Below are positions 46,760-58,160 of a stretch of 64,000 bases of DNA, piece by piece; position 1 is the first letter of the stretch; each line of letters begins with the position of its first letter. Origin of the DNA: Thamnidium elegans (lineage: Eukaryota; Mucoromycota; Mucoromycetes; Mucorales; Mucoraceae); the NCBI GenBank assembly GCA_025201345.1, contig JAIXMG010000008.1:1178001-1242000 (forward strand), given 5' to 3'. The notes beneath the pieces were generated by a model. The model searched no databases, was not told the origin of the DNA, and saw only the letters and a list, made by a program, of their open reading frames with translations. The position numbers and the translations under genes are program-made.

Positions 46760-47004
46760 TTAATTGCTAGTTACGTACAATGTATCACAGATTATTTCAG
46801 CGTCAAGTGGGGTAGCATAGTAATAATCTGTGTTGTTCGTGGATTTCGAAATTATATTACGAGAGCAATACATTTCGATCATATGCGCCGCATTTGAAGC
46901 AGTGTAAGCTAAAAATTGCAACGTAAAAATAAAAAAAAAATAAAAATTGTACACCCGTATTACATACCACAATCGACTCCCCTACTTACGGTGAAAAGTA
47001 AAAC
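46760..47004 (-). CDS. Possible small Cys-containing secreted protein (partial model)
   Basis: Two exons fit each other: 47004-46968 (VLLFTVSRGVDC) and 46908-46760 (AYTASNAAHMIEMYCSRNII ... ending at TAA). The intron is GTATGT..TTTTAG and the phase closes. A branch-point-like TACTAAGAC lies upstream of the first acceptor, so a 5' exon should exist. An ATG near 47156 (MFSLIIII..) with a weak GTACCC donor could supply it, making about 84 residues. The hydrophobic VLLFTV stretch plus Cys residues suggests the end of a signal peptide, but this is inference. No family is known. Confidence 0.35.
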
Positions 47005-50000
47005 CTACCTATTGTATTGGTCTTAGTATAGATTATATAATTTATTGTGAGTGGTAGTACTGTATTTTCGATTGGGTACGTTCTTCGGTTCTATAGTTCC
47101 ACTACATCGCTTGTGAACTTTTATAATAATAATAAGAGAGAACATATTTTTCCAAGGTATACTTTGTATGTTTGTAAATAGAACTGATCATTGTTCGTAG
47201 CTTGGATCACAAAACAACAGTAATAACCTCAAGATGAAACATAAACAAAAATGATAACAGTTTTTTTTTTTTTTTAATTTATTCTAATTTATTAAATCCT
47301 ACTCGCCGACCCACAGCTACGGTTTTTGTGTACTGGAGGTATCCCCGCGACTTTTTTTTGTATTTAAGTTAGGGGGTAAAGTTACTTAAGTAGAACTGAT
47401 AGTACAATACATGTAGTTAAGCTTGTAAATAATATATGAAGAATCTTTTTTTTTTTTTAAAAAAAAAGAACATAATATTCCTATTCATTTATTCGAAAAT
47501 ACAGAGTACAATAAGAAGAGGATGACACTTAGGTTTATCCACGGAGCACACAAAAAAGCAGGAACGAGTGATCTAGGTTTTGTCTTCCTCGGTATTTGTG
47601 TTACAATTAAATCTTGTGGAATACATACGATCATTTATAAATTGAAATTAAATGCAACACTTGTACAATATTTCTATATACAGTTGATTATCATATCAAA
47701 ATGTAGCGTTCTTTCCCTCTTTCTCTCTCTCTCTCTTTTTTTTTTTTAGTAAATTCGATGTCCCTCCCTCCATTTAAAGAAATATATAGATCGCATAAAT
47801 TATTGGTTATACAATGATCAGTACATATTTACAGCGGAACACACAGTGACGACTTGCATGACATAAGTTTCGTTTTGTTTTATGTATGTTTTCTCTTTTT
47901 TTTTTACTACGCTTAATTCTAAAAGTTTCATTTTTTTTTCTTTTGCAATTGTAAAATTTGTTTCGCCTTAGCTATTAAATGCAAAAAAATGTTATTATAA
48001 ATCAACGATTAATGGCTAAATTATACTTATAAAACACTTTGAGATCCCGTCTTGATCACATGTACTCGTATGATTTATGTAAGCTTTCTTTATTATCACA
48101 TTACTGAAAAACAAGGCTTGCTACTCTTCCCCCTCCCCCCCTCCCCGCCTTTTTTTTTTACAACAACAAAAGGGATTTATACACATTTCATCGCTTTATT
48201 TTAGTAGAAAACAAAAATGTGTTGCATATATACATCACATTTTACAGCGTCGTATATCAAAATATTATGATATATAATGTAAATTAATTTCTGATACATA
48301 TATTAATCAGCGAAATAAAAATAAAATTATTGTGGTAGAATAACACACGTGTAATCGTGTCACTGAAATATACAGGTTCGTCATTATTTTATGCAAAGTG
48401 TTATTAAATTTTGACACGCTAACCTAAACGTGTAAGGTACTTTTTGCCAAAATGACACTAAACCCCTTTTTCTATCATATAATATATTTTCAAAGTAATA
48501 ATAATTAAGTTTATCAGATTTTTTTTTTTTATTTTATTAAATATTTTTTTAAGCAGTAAGGTTATTGAAATAAAAATAAAAAGCCAAATCTGGAGGGATA
48601 TTTCACGAAACCTCAAATATTACATACATTAGTTTTTTTTTTTTTTTTTTTTGAAGTATTAAACAGCTTGGCTTGATTATGAAAAAGTTTACTTGTTCCG
48701 AGAGAAATAATATTTTGATTTTTGTGCCATTAAATAGCCAAGTAAATCACAAATCTCTTCATACAGTTAGATAGAGAACTTTTACGCACTGAAAGTTATA
48801 AAAATTACATTAAACAAAAGTGTCTGTAGAGGCCGTAAATACTGTACTTCTAAAAATAAAAAATAAAAGCAGTAAGGGTACCGCTTCTATTTTTTGATAA
48901 ATTTAAATGCCTAAAAAAATACATCTGATAACACCTAATGACGATTTAAATTATTCCTCATCAAGCATTTCTTCTTTTCTAGTGCATAACTCCTCCCCTA
49001 ATCTCAGTCACCATGCAAAATAAATTATTCTGCTCAATAAAAAAATTAGTACCTGAGTGCTTTTTCGGTACTTGAGTGAAAAATCAACGCCTGGGTGTTT
49101 TTCAGTTCTTTTTCCGTACTTATTTTACTCGAGTAAAAAAAACTTTTTTTTTTTTTTTTTTTTGCGGACCCGAGACCACGCTCTATTTTTTCAAGTATTA
49201 TTGCGTGTTCTTTTTTCCAGCAAAAAAAAAAAAAAAAAAAAAAAAAAGGGGATTTTACGCGTAACGCTAATAATAGTATTTAAGCTTATTTGGCAGGAGA
49301 AACTAGCTGTTTTAAATAGCATCGGGATTGTGATAGATCAATCTTTTGATAGTATAGTCTTTAATTCATATAACATTAATTAGTATACCTTTTGAAGTCT
49401 TTGTTACCTAATTTTTTTCTTTCGGATTATTTATTACCTAATTATTTGAAAGAAATAAAACATTGTAATGGGGTAATGTCTTATGTCAAAGCAGCAGAAA
49501 AAGTAATAGGTTTCTGAAATTAAGAAGAATACTTACGCAACAAATATATACTGGATATATGATTATCCAACTTTTTTTTTAAAAAAAGAAAACGTCTAAT
49601 CATCAATAAAGAGGAGGTGGTACACTAGAGTTTATAAAGACCCCTATCCAACTTAATTAAAAGTAATAAGCTATTGTATCATTTTATTTACGGTAGTGCA
49701 AAGATTGATATATATATATATATATATATATATCAGGGCCAAATATATAGGAGAGACTGATAAAACTATTAAAATATGTCTAAGGATAACTTTTTAGTTA
49801 CGACGTCAAATTTCGAAGCGACCCCCTTTGTGTGTGTGTGTGTGTGTGTGTGAATACAATAGTAAATGTAAAAAAAGCCTTTATTTGCATTCTAGAAAGA
49901 CCTTTCTTGTAAATATTTTTATCATGCCTTTTATCCATGATATGACGTTGTAAAAGGAGAGGGTATTTTCATGGAAAGTCTAAATTAAGATGAAACATTA

Positions 50001-50460
50001 AAAAGAGTGTGTGTAAAATAATAAAGAGTATAGATTGACAATATATATGTATATATATATATCAGCTACCTATATTAACGTACACTCCTTGGTTCTGCTT
50101 TTTTTTTTTAAAAAAAAAAAGTAAATTTTAAACTAGGAATATTTTGTTATTTGCTTCTTAATAAAAAAAGAGATCATATTGTCGGTTGTACAACAACAAC
50201 AACAAAAACTAATCGATCGAAAGTATAAACAAAACAAAATGTGGCACATTTTATGAGTAAATCGATTTTTTTTTTGTTTGTTCTGGACTAGATAGTAGTG
50301 CTACTCTTTTATAATTTTAGACTTGCATTATAGAAAAAAAAGACTTTTTTATATGTAGATTTGCTCGAAAAAAATTTCTCTCTCTTTGTCTTGTTGTAAC
50401 ATAGTAACGCCCCTCCCCTTTTTCTAAGCACTAATATGCAATGCTTGTAATTGACATTGC

Positions 50461-50462
<2 letters not shown>
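47005..50462. other. Long AT-rich desert
   Basis: No gene is supported over about 3.4 kb. Seen here: T11A10 at about 47447-47467, C-rich patches at 48126-48148, (TA)n at 49708-49733, (GT)n at 49829-49851, an A27 run at about 49220-49246 and T10A10 at 50101-50120. Minus-strand DNA at about 47490-47640 reads PQDLIVTQIPRKTKPRSLVP without a start, too weak to call. Confidence 0.45.

Positions 50463-50506
<44 letters not shown>
50463..50506. repeat. A44 homopolymer
   Basis: 44 consecutive A on plus, about 220 bp beyond the stop of the Zn2Cys6 gene, which is read on minus. The length is probably unstable. Confidence 0.9.
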
Positions 50507-50510
<4 letters not shown>

Positions 50511-50730
50511 GGGTGCATCTATCAAACATATCAATTATAGATAACTAAAGTTTTTAATGCAGATGCAGATCATGCTGAAAAAAGCTGGTTTTACACATAT
50601 AAAAAAAAATGTAATGTAGTGTGTAAGGTAAAACGCATTCTATTTCTTGGAATATATATGTTAAGGGTTTAAATAAAACTATTTAGTCAGTGTTTAAATT
50701 CGAACTTTTTTTAATGGATAAAACAAGGAT

Positions 50731-53273
50731 TTATTGGTCAAATACTTTCCAACCGTTTTCATTCATAGCGTCTATCCATTCATTAAGTCCTTCCATTGTA
50801 GGCGGTAGCTCCCAAAATACATTATTAGGTTCACTTCGAAACAGATGTGTGTCTTGATCATCAATTGGATTGTATGGGTTTATTTCAGTGGAAAGACCAG
50901 GCATCCAATTTAAATTCTTTAAAATATAATCAAGCGAACTTTCATCATGCGGTGTGTTATACCCGAACTGAGTTAACGAAAATGCTTCCTCTATAGGTAC
51001 TGTATTATGTTCTACCAGTTGTTGTGGAACCGCTGCAGACTTTTGTTGGTTGGGTTGCAACATAATATCATCCATGATCGATGTCATTGTTTGGTTGTTT
51101 GGTTGTTTTGCATAACTGACCTCTTGCGATGCACTATGATGCGGCATGTGTTGATCTACAGCTAATAAAGGTAACTGATTCGACGCTACATCGTTAAACA
51201 GATTGTATAAACTCGTAGCTGTAGACGATATATGCTGAATACGTTCCAATAATTGTTTCGCACGTTTTAAGTAGAAGTCGGCAGAACTTGAGATATGCCT
51301 GTCCGGGTTCTTGCTGTTGAACATATGAATGACACCAAACTGTCGAATGGGATAAAGCGTAAACGAGTAAGGACACATGAGGTAATCGCGAGCTGTTAAT
51401 CGACAAGCGATTTTCATACCGCGTGCAGCAGCGCTGGAGCAAATTTGCTGCGAGGTAGAAGATGATTTTGAATGTGTGCGTTTGATAAATGGTTGGTGCA
51501 AGAAGATCAAACAGCCGCAGTAGAACATCAGCATAGACGCAATGACAGGCGCAAAGTGGCCGACGGTCTCATTAAAGTCGGGCAATTGGATCTTTTTTAA
51601 GGCGTGTGGGAAATTGTGTCGCCATTCTGTCAGTTCGTAATCTAAGCGACTGACTAGGTCATCGCTGCCGTGCTGCGAGCTGAATTTCTTGGCCATGGGG
51701 GTGTGTAGCCCTTGCAGGATACGGCCCAGAATCTCAGAAAGCTTGATGAATTGAATAAAGAGCTCGTAGATTTGCGGGCGGTCGGGTTCGCTAATAGTTT
51801 CGTAGTTGTAGGGTGCGGTTAAGCATGGGAAGCGCGGAAATGCTTGGTTACTTTGGATTTTAGATTTGTCTGCTTTGTATGCGTCTAGTACTTCTTCTAT
51901 ATCTGCGCCAGAGTCAGGATATGGAACACTAATATCCTGTTATTTTTGTAAGTATTTTTTTTTTTTTTTAAAAAAAAAAGATGATGACGATGTAATACCT
52001 CGTCTCGAAGGTTAATAGGTCGACCAAGAATTGCAGTTTGGAATCGATCGGTAATATATAACGCCCACCATACTCTCTTTCGTGTTTCCTTTTCGTTTCT
52101 AGGTATGTCCCAGTCCTCACAAGACCGATGTAAACCTAACAAATGAGCCTACAAAAAAAAAGGGGGGGAGCATTATTAATAGCTAAAACAAAATAAGAAT
52201 ATTTACTTACTAGTCGTATAGCCTAATATAAGAATAAATTTAGTAAATATGAAAAACGCAAAAATTACACCCCCAATAGGTTCTTACATATCCGCCAAGT
52301 TGCCAACACGCTGAAGACTTTGATTCACGATCTCCTCGATGGTTTAAAATTAAAATAATTGCTTGTACATTTGAAACGGTTTGAGAGCTGGACCAAGTGG
52401 TAATAATGTACTCTGCTTGATCGAAGAAATGGTTTGACCAGCCTACAGGGATATCCCACACTGCGTCTGATGGTAAACATCGCTTGCGCTCTGGCTCTAG
52501 ACTCTCGCATTCGACAAACCGGGCAGCGGCTCCGAACATGGCGTTCAGTAGTTCTCCTGACGGATATGTTTCGACTCGGTCTCGGTATTGTTTTAAGAAT
52601 TCGGTCTTGTCAATGACAGGTAATATAGGATGAATATGAGAAAAGTATCTGTTTTAAGAAAGGTTTTTAGTGCATACTAAAGAAAAAAAAAAAAAAAATT
52701 ACATTTTAAGTAGTCTAACGGCAGTGTATTTATCTAAACCAGTTACGGTATAAATGTATTTATGAATATCTTCACCGACAGGATGAATGTTTTGAGGCCA
52801 CTCGAATTCGGGTATTTTACTGGACTGTTGGCTAGGTACACCAGGGTCGGCGATCAGGACGACACTGTCTCCGAACTTCTTGATTGTGTGGCCTTGTAAT
52901 TTACTGTGGTCTTGTATACGAAGTTTGTTGTAAAAGAATTGGACAGTAGATAGGTCGCCGAGGTAGTGTATGCTGTCGTATGAGACTCCGGATGGCCATT
53001 GTCTCGGGCCCATCATGCCGGATTCTTCAAATAGGTTGGAGAGTAAGGATGATGGTTGTGAGGTAGTACCGGTCTTTTGACGTTTGGTAGAGTACGTCTG
53101 TTGGATTTTCTTTTCCATTTGTTCAATACGCTTTTCTAATTCGTCCGAGTATCTATAGATGTATTTAACAAGACTTTTTTTTTTTTTTTTTTTTTACAAA
53201 AAAATGAGAATTATATATTTTTACGTTTGTGGTGCTTTCTTCTTATTTACACTATTTTTAAGGAACGGTTAGC

Positions 53274-53307
<34 letters not shown>

Positions 53308-53514
53308 GGCTATTATCTTACTTTATTACTTTTTCACAAGGTGTGTCGTAGGCTATACAGTTGAAACACTTTTCTTGGTCTTCTCCAAAAGTACATTTGA
53401 CTTTTTTTTTTCGACAGAAATCACTAAAGAGCATTTTTTAGTTTTGTGAACCGAGATGACCTTTTTTTGTTTTCTGTTTTGTTACCATGCTCTGTTTACT
53501 CGTTTTGGGTCCAT
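50731..53514 (-). CDS. Zn2Cys6 transcription factor with fungal regulatory (MHR) domain
   Basis: Eight exons (53514-53486, 53423-53322, 53251-53225, 53152-52703, 52648-52288, 52222-52211, 52148-51999, 51936-50731) give 778 residues with every phase closing. The binuclear zinc cluster is assembled across exons 1-2: ACDFCRKKKVKC then eight residues, CFNC and C (C-x2-C-x6-C-x8-C-x2-C-x6-C). A linker and short coiled coil (SDELEKRIEQMEKKIQQTY) follow for dimerisation. The middle-homology region has FSHIHPILPVIDKTEF, AIRLAHLLGLHRSCEDWDIP and RKRVWWALYITDRFQTAILG. The C-terminus is disordered and Gln/Asn-rich, a likely activation region. It would bind CGG-type repeats in the nucleus; its targets are unknown. 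Exon 6 is 12 nt (AIRL) and exon 3 is 27 nt. It is divergent from APRT, with 421 bp between the starts. Confidence 0.94.
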
Positions 53515-53647
53515 ATCAATCAAATTATGCGAGTACTGTAACTGATAGAAAAAAAGATATAAGTGTAGCACAGTAAAAGCACAGGCTTTTTTTTTTTTTT
53601 TTGATGTCTGTACTTATGGGTCCGATAGATTATTTAAAAAAAAACGT

Positions 53648-53689
<42 letters not shown>

Positions 53690-53935
53690 GTATCTTTTTT
53701 ATATTCTTCTCTTTATTTATATATATATAACCGAAATAAAAAACAAGTAAAAGTAGTTGCAATAATAGATGATAGTTGGAGTTCAAAAGAACGGCTTATC
53801 TTTTTATCTTCCCTGATTGAAATTCGTCATTTATTGATGGGCAGTCACTTGCAGATTTTTTTTTTATAAAAATATGGTGTTGGGTTACCCATTTACCTCT
53901 TTTCTATAATTCTCTCTTTTTTTTTGTAATTAACA
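53515..53935. promoter_or_regulatory. Shared divergent promoter region of the Zn2Cys6 gene and APRT
   Basis: A 421-bp gap between two start codons on opposite strands. It contains an A37 run (53649-53685), rigid DNA of the sort that excludes nucleosomes in fungal promoters. A TATATATATA stretch lies at about 53720-53730 and a CT-rich leader before the APRT ATG. No specific operator is recognised. Confidence 0.5.
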
Positions 53936-54659
53936 ATGGTTGACCACGGTATCGAACGTCTCAAGACCTTGCTCGGCACACACGAAGATTTCCCTCAAAA
54001 GGTATAAAGTTTTTTCTTTTTTTTTTTTTTTGACGTATTTTCTAAACGTTTTTTTTTTTACGTAAAGGGTATCGTGTTCAAGGATATGTTCCCTATTTTC
54101 CAAGATCCCACTGCTGTTGAGACACTCATCTGTAACATTGTTCAACATATTAACGCTACTTATGCTGAAAAGATTGACGCTGTTGTTGGTAAGTGCAAGA
54201 TAACAAAATAAAGGGGAAATTTTTTTTTAAAAAAAAAATTTGTAGGTCTCGATGCTCGTGGTTTCTTGTTTGGTCCTTTAGTTGCTCTTCGTTTAGGAGC
54301 TGCTTTTGTTCCTGTTCGTAAGCAAGGTAAGTTACCTGGAGATTGTGCTCAAGCTGTTTACAAGAAGGAATATGGAGAGGTAATATATAAAGTTTTACTG
54401 TTGCACAAGGAAATAAGGTTAATTTATATAAAAAAAAAAATAGGATATCTTTGAGATTCAAAAGGCTTCTCTTAAGGAAGGTGCTCGTGTTATTGTCATT
54501 GATGATTTGATCGCTACTGGTGGATCTGCTGCTGCTGCTGGTGAACTTATCAAGAAGTGTAATGCAAAGACTGTTGAATACGTCTTTGTTATGGAACTTG
54601 ATTTCTTGAACGGTGCCAAGGTTTTGGATGCTCCTGTCTATTCTTTAATTCACTTGTAA
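53936..54659 (+). CDS. APT1: Adenine phosphoribosyltransferase
   Basis: Four exons (53936-54001, 54068-54188, 54246-54379, 54444-54659) give 178 residues, the usual APRT size. The start is [20 protein letters not shown]. Family motifs follow: [43 protein letters not shown] and the PRPP-binding [20 protein letters not shown]. The enzyme makes AMP and pyrophosphate from adenine and PRPP in purine salvage in the cytosol. Intron 2 has a T8A9 palindrome shortly before its acceptor. A DNA-encoded T10A24 palindrome lies 45 bp past the stop. Confidence 0.96.
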
Positions 54660-54706
54660 AATAACAATAATAATAATAAAATAGAAGTGTGTGGATTCCC
54701 TCCTTT

Positions 54707-54737
<31 letters not shown>

Positions 54738-54845
54738 GATGTTATACTAAGTGTGTCACGATTATTTTCCACGTGAACAAACTGTTTATTGTTTAGTTTG
54801 CTTCTTTTTTCCTGTTCTTTCCTTTTTAACCAGCAACAAAGAAAT

Positions 54846-55853
54846 ATGGAGTTTGAAGAGGTTAATAATTTTATTAAAACAGGACAAGGAAGGGCACACA
54901 TATCAGAAGCAGGACCTTCGTTTGAGCATGTTCCTGGTATTTACCAATCTGTTGCCAGGAAACCTACACTTTCTAATTTCGTTCATCGTTTAAAGCAACA
55001 TTCGAGTAAAACAAGGTTTATTAGTCAGTACAAGAAAATGTCAGTCACTGACAGTTTACCAAGTGATGATGATGATATATCCGATGATGGTAAATAAATG
55101 ATATTATCTTTACTATAATTCAATTGACCTTTTTTTTTTTTTTTAAGCCTCTATACGAGTCATTGATCCATCAAGGGCACGTGATACGGAAGAAGTTGTT
55201 GGGTTGGGTATTGTAAAGAAACCGGTAAAGAGAGTAAAGATTAATGAGGGAGCAAATCAAGTGATGAAGACTATTGATTCAGAGACAATAGCTAGTTTTG
55301 AAGAGCCGCAAGGAGATTTATCTTTGCAGGAACGGTTTATGTAAGTTTTTTAGCAGCAAAAAAACAAAACAAAAAAAATAGGAACTCAAAAGTTTTATAT
55401 AGTACGTTCGATATAGCAATTAGTCTTATTAATAAGGATGTATCGAATAAGACAGACGAGATATTAAAACAAATGAAACGTATTGAATTTTATCAGGAAG
55501 AGATTACACAGTATAAACAAGATCTAATCAATATGCAAAAGCAGTTTGATATCTATCGGTACAGCTTAACATCGATCAAACTGGATCATTTACCTGACAT
55601 GAACTCTCATCAATTTAACGCACAGAAAAACACAGAAAAGATGAAGGAAACCAAAAGAAAAAATATAGCTTTAAAAGGACGATTTGACAAGTATAGAAAA
55701 GCAATGAGTTTAGAGACAAGACTAATTGAATTAGAAAAGAAAATTAAACAAGCTTGGAAAAGAGATGAAATTTGGGTTGGCATACGTGATTGGGGACTTT
55801 TATCGATACTTTTATTTTTTCTTGTCATTACAGTGGTTTTACTACCAATTTAA
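54846..55853 (+). CDS. Coiled-coil tail-anchored protein of unknown function
   Basis: Three exons (54846-55089, 55148-55340, 55403-55853) give 295 residues with phases closing. The N-terminus has a short helical motif (EFEEVNNFIKTGQGRAHISE), then an acidic patch (SDDDDISDDG) and a basic one. Residues about 165-265 form a coiled coil (LKQMKRIEFYQEEITQYKQD; LETRLIELEKKIKQAWKRDE). The last 25 residues are hydrophobic (LLSILLFFLVITVVLLPI) and end the protein, so it is probably tail-anchored with the bulk in the cytosol. The layout recalls SNARE-associated or organelle-tether proteins, but there is no SNARE motif I can defend. Confidence 0.8.
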
Positions 55854-55916
55854 AAATAATAATAATAATAATAATAATAAAAGGAACGACTTTATCAAGG
55901 AAATAAACTTTATCTT

Positions 55917-57397
55917 TTATACTCTAAGAGCTTGAATTGTTTTACCAAATCCAACACCAATCCATTCTGGAGCAGATTTACTCCAAGTAAGTGAATTGAC
56001 TTCAGCATCAGCAACATAAGCTAAAAGAGGATCTTGGACAGAGCGTGGAGGTTGATGACTGTATCTCTGCGTACTTTGATGATAGTAAGATCTGCTATCA
56101 GCACCACCAGAAGATTGATTGATATTCCAAACCAACACTTGAGAATCGTCACCGCCCGTAGCAATTTGACCGGATTCAGTAGGAGACCAAGAGAGACAGT
56201 TTATACTGCCGCTGTGGCTCTTTGATAATTCGGCTACAGGAGCACTTGGATAACGAATGTCTAGAATTTGAACAATAGCAGAATCCATATGAAATGTAGC
56301 TAATAGATTGGAATTCATTCTACTGAATTGTAAACGTAATAACGGTACAGTACCAGAGGTTCTACTTGTGGCGGTGGTGGTGTTAGTGTTAGTGTTAGTG
56401 GTGTTTGGTGTAGGTTGTGCTTCATATAAAATAGTAGAGTGTTCCAATGATCTCAAATCAAATAATCGAACGGATCCATCCGCTCCTACACTAGCAAAGG
56501 TATCGGCTGAACCGTGCATAAAGGCTACGTCGTATACATCGCTATCATGAGCAATTAATTGTGTTTTAGCTTGATTTGTTTCTACATTCCAAACTGTACA
56601 CGTTGTGTCTATACTGGATGTTACTACTAGTGAAGGATCTGTTTCGTTCCAATCAAAAGACGTAAGTGGTGCACAAAAATCGGATTGCTTCATCTGTTTT
56701 ATACCTGCGTTAAAACCAATAACAAATAAAAAATTTTTGTGTGTGTGTGGACTTACGTTGACCAGCTCAGCCTTTTTAACCAATCGTTGTTGATGAGGAT
56801 GGGTGTTATTATTCGTTCTACTTGAACTATTGATATTACTACTCTGACCGTATCCTGGATCATCAACTAATTCCCAAATTCTTAAAATGTCACCTGTAGT
56901 TGCCAATAGATCGCTATTTCTTGCGTCGCTCTAATAAAATAAAATTTAAAACTCCTATACGCACTTACCCACAACTTCCTTTTTTTGTGATTACCTTTCG
57001 TGGTTCCCATAAAACTTTTGTAATAGGGTAATAAGAATCTGCTTCGGCAACAGGTGTGAAATCATTTGTTTGGTCGATATTGGCAGTATTTTCAAGTAAA
57101 TCTGTACGTGAAATAATTTGCAACTTTTTTTTTTTTTTTTTTTTTTTTTTTGTTATAAAACGAGATGAGATATAAAGTAAGTAGGGTTTAAGTTACCTTG
57201 TTGTTACTGTCTTCAATGAAACTACCAACAGCTAATCTAAAGCTCTTTTGCTCCACCGGTGTCTTACACCAATCTAAAGCATAAGTTAGCCAAGGAGCAT
57301 CATATTGGTATATTTCTTTAGATGGAGGTTGAACAGTATCTTGCGTTGAACGTTGATATGGGTAAGAAGGGTAGTGGGTATTTCGTGATGTGTCCAT
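55917..57397 (-). CDS. WD40 repeat protein, DCAF7/WDR68 (AN11)-like
   Basis: Four exons (57397-57197, 57123-56995, 56930-56757, 56693-55917) give 426 residues; all exons are in phase 0. The N-terminal APWLTYALDWCKTPVEQKSF and LAVGSFIEDSNNK strands, then LATTGDILRIWEL, DFCAPLTSFDWNETDPSLVV, SSIDTTCTVWNVET, ASVGADGSVRLFDLR, INCLSWSP..IATGGDDSQVLVWNIN and WSKSAPEWIGVGFGKTIQAL match the seven-blade propeller of WDR68/DCAF7, a scaffold for DYRK/HIPK-type kinases and MYB-bHLH complexes. Fungal copies carry Asn/Thr-rich insertions between blades, as here (TPNTTNTNTNTTT). Intron 1 ends in A27 followed by G, an acceptor with no pyrimidine tract. Confidence 0.93.
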
Positions 57398-57757
57398 TGC
57401 TTAAAAGTAAACCCCTTTTTATGAAACAATGCTGTATAAAAAAAAAGGGAAAAAGAAAAAAAAAGAAAATTACACACACACACACTCTCTCTCTCTTATA
57501 ACGCGCCTTTATTATTATTAGCCAATCAATATAATTTAAATGTTGTTACTGTTCACGCTTTTGGTGAAAGCGGAAAAAAAAAATATAGCTTATAAAAAGT
57601 ACTTTTGGGAGTGTTCTTGTATGTAGAATGATGTATGAATCTACAGTATTATTTAGGAGAGGCGCAGCTCTTACTACTACTACTACTACTACTATTTAGT
57701 ATTACACTTTTTTTTTGTAAGATTAAAATAGGATCGGACCGAAAAAAAGATGATCCG

Positions 57758-57798
<41 letters not shown>

Positions 57799-58160
57799 TG
57801 CTACAAGTTTCATCATTTTATTATTTGAACGCAGGCTTTCTTTATAGTGGTAATAGTTGGGCTAAATCTCGTTTTAATTTATATAGGAACAATAAAAAAG
57901 GGGAGTATAGTATTCATTAATAACATTTCTTGTTTGTTCAGTCTATTGCGTACTGTTACTTATTTAGTAAGAAAAAAAAAAAAAAGGAGCACCGTTTAAA
58001 TTGACATTATATATATAAAACATACAATTGACCCCTTAGTGTGTATCATATAATACACATGATATCATTATTTATTTATTTATTATAAATAACGCCCTTT
58101 TTTTTTTATTTTATTTTTTTCTTCTTTTTCTTCTTCTTTCATTTTTCTATTATTTTTATT
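57398..58160. other. Divergent promoter region with A39 run
   Basis: I see no gene here. It contains an A39 run (57758-57796), a CTACTA-type triplet repeat (57673-57693) and a long pyrimidine-rich leader before the ATG at 58161. Confidence 0.5.

Noticed and set aside
49057..49383. Plus-strand 108-codon frame at 49.1 kb
   Set aside because: It is mostly translated T and A runs; I found no splice context or conserved motif.
45673..50730. Centromere-like region
   Set aside because: A 5-kb AT-rich desert alone is not evidence; I see no repeat array or known centromere motif.
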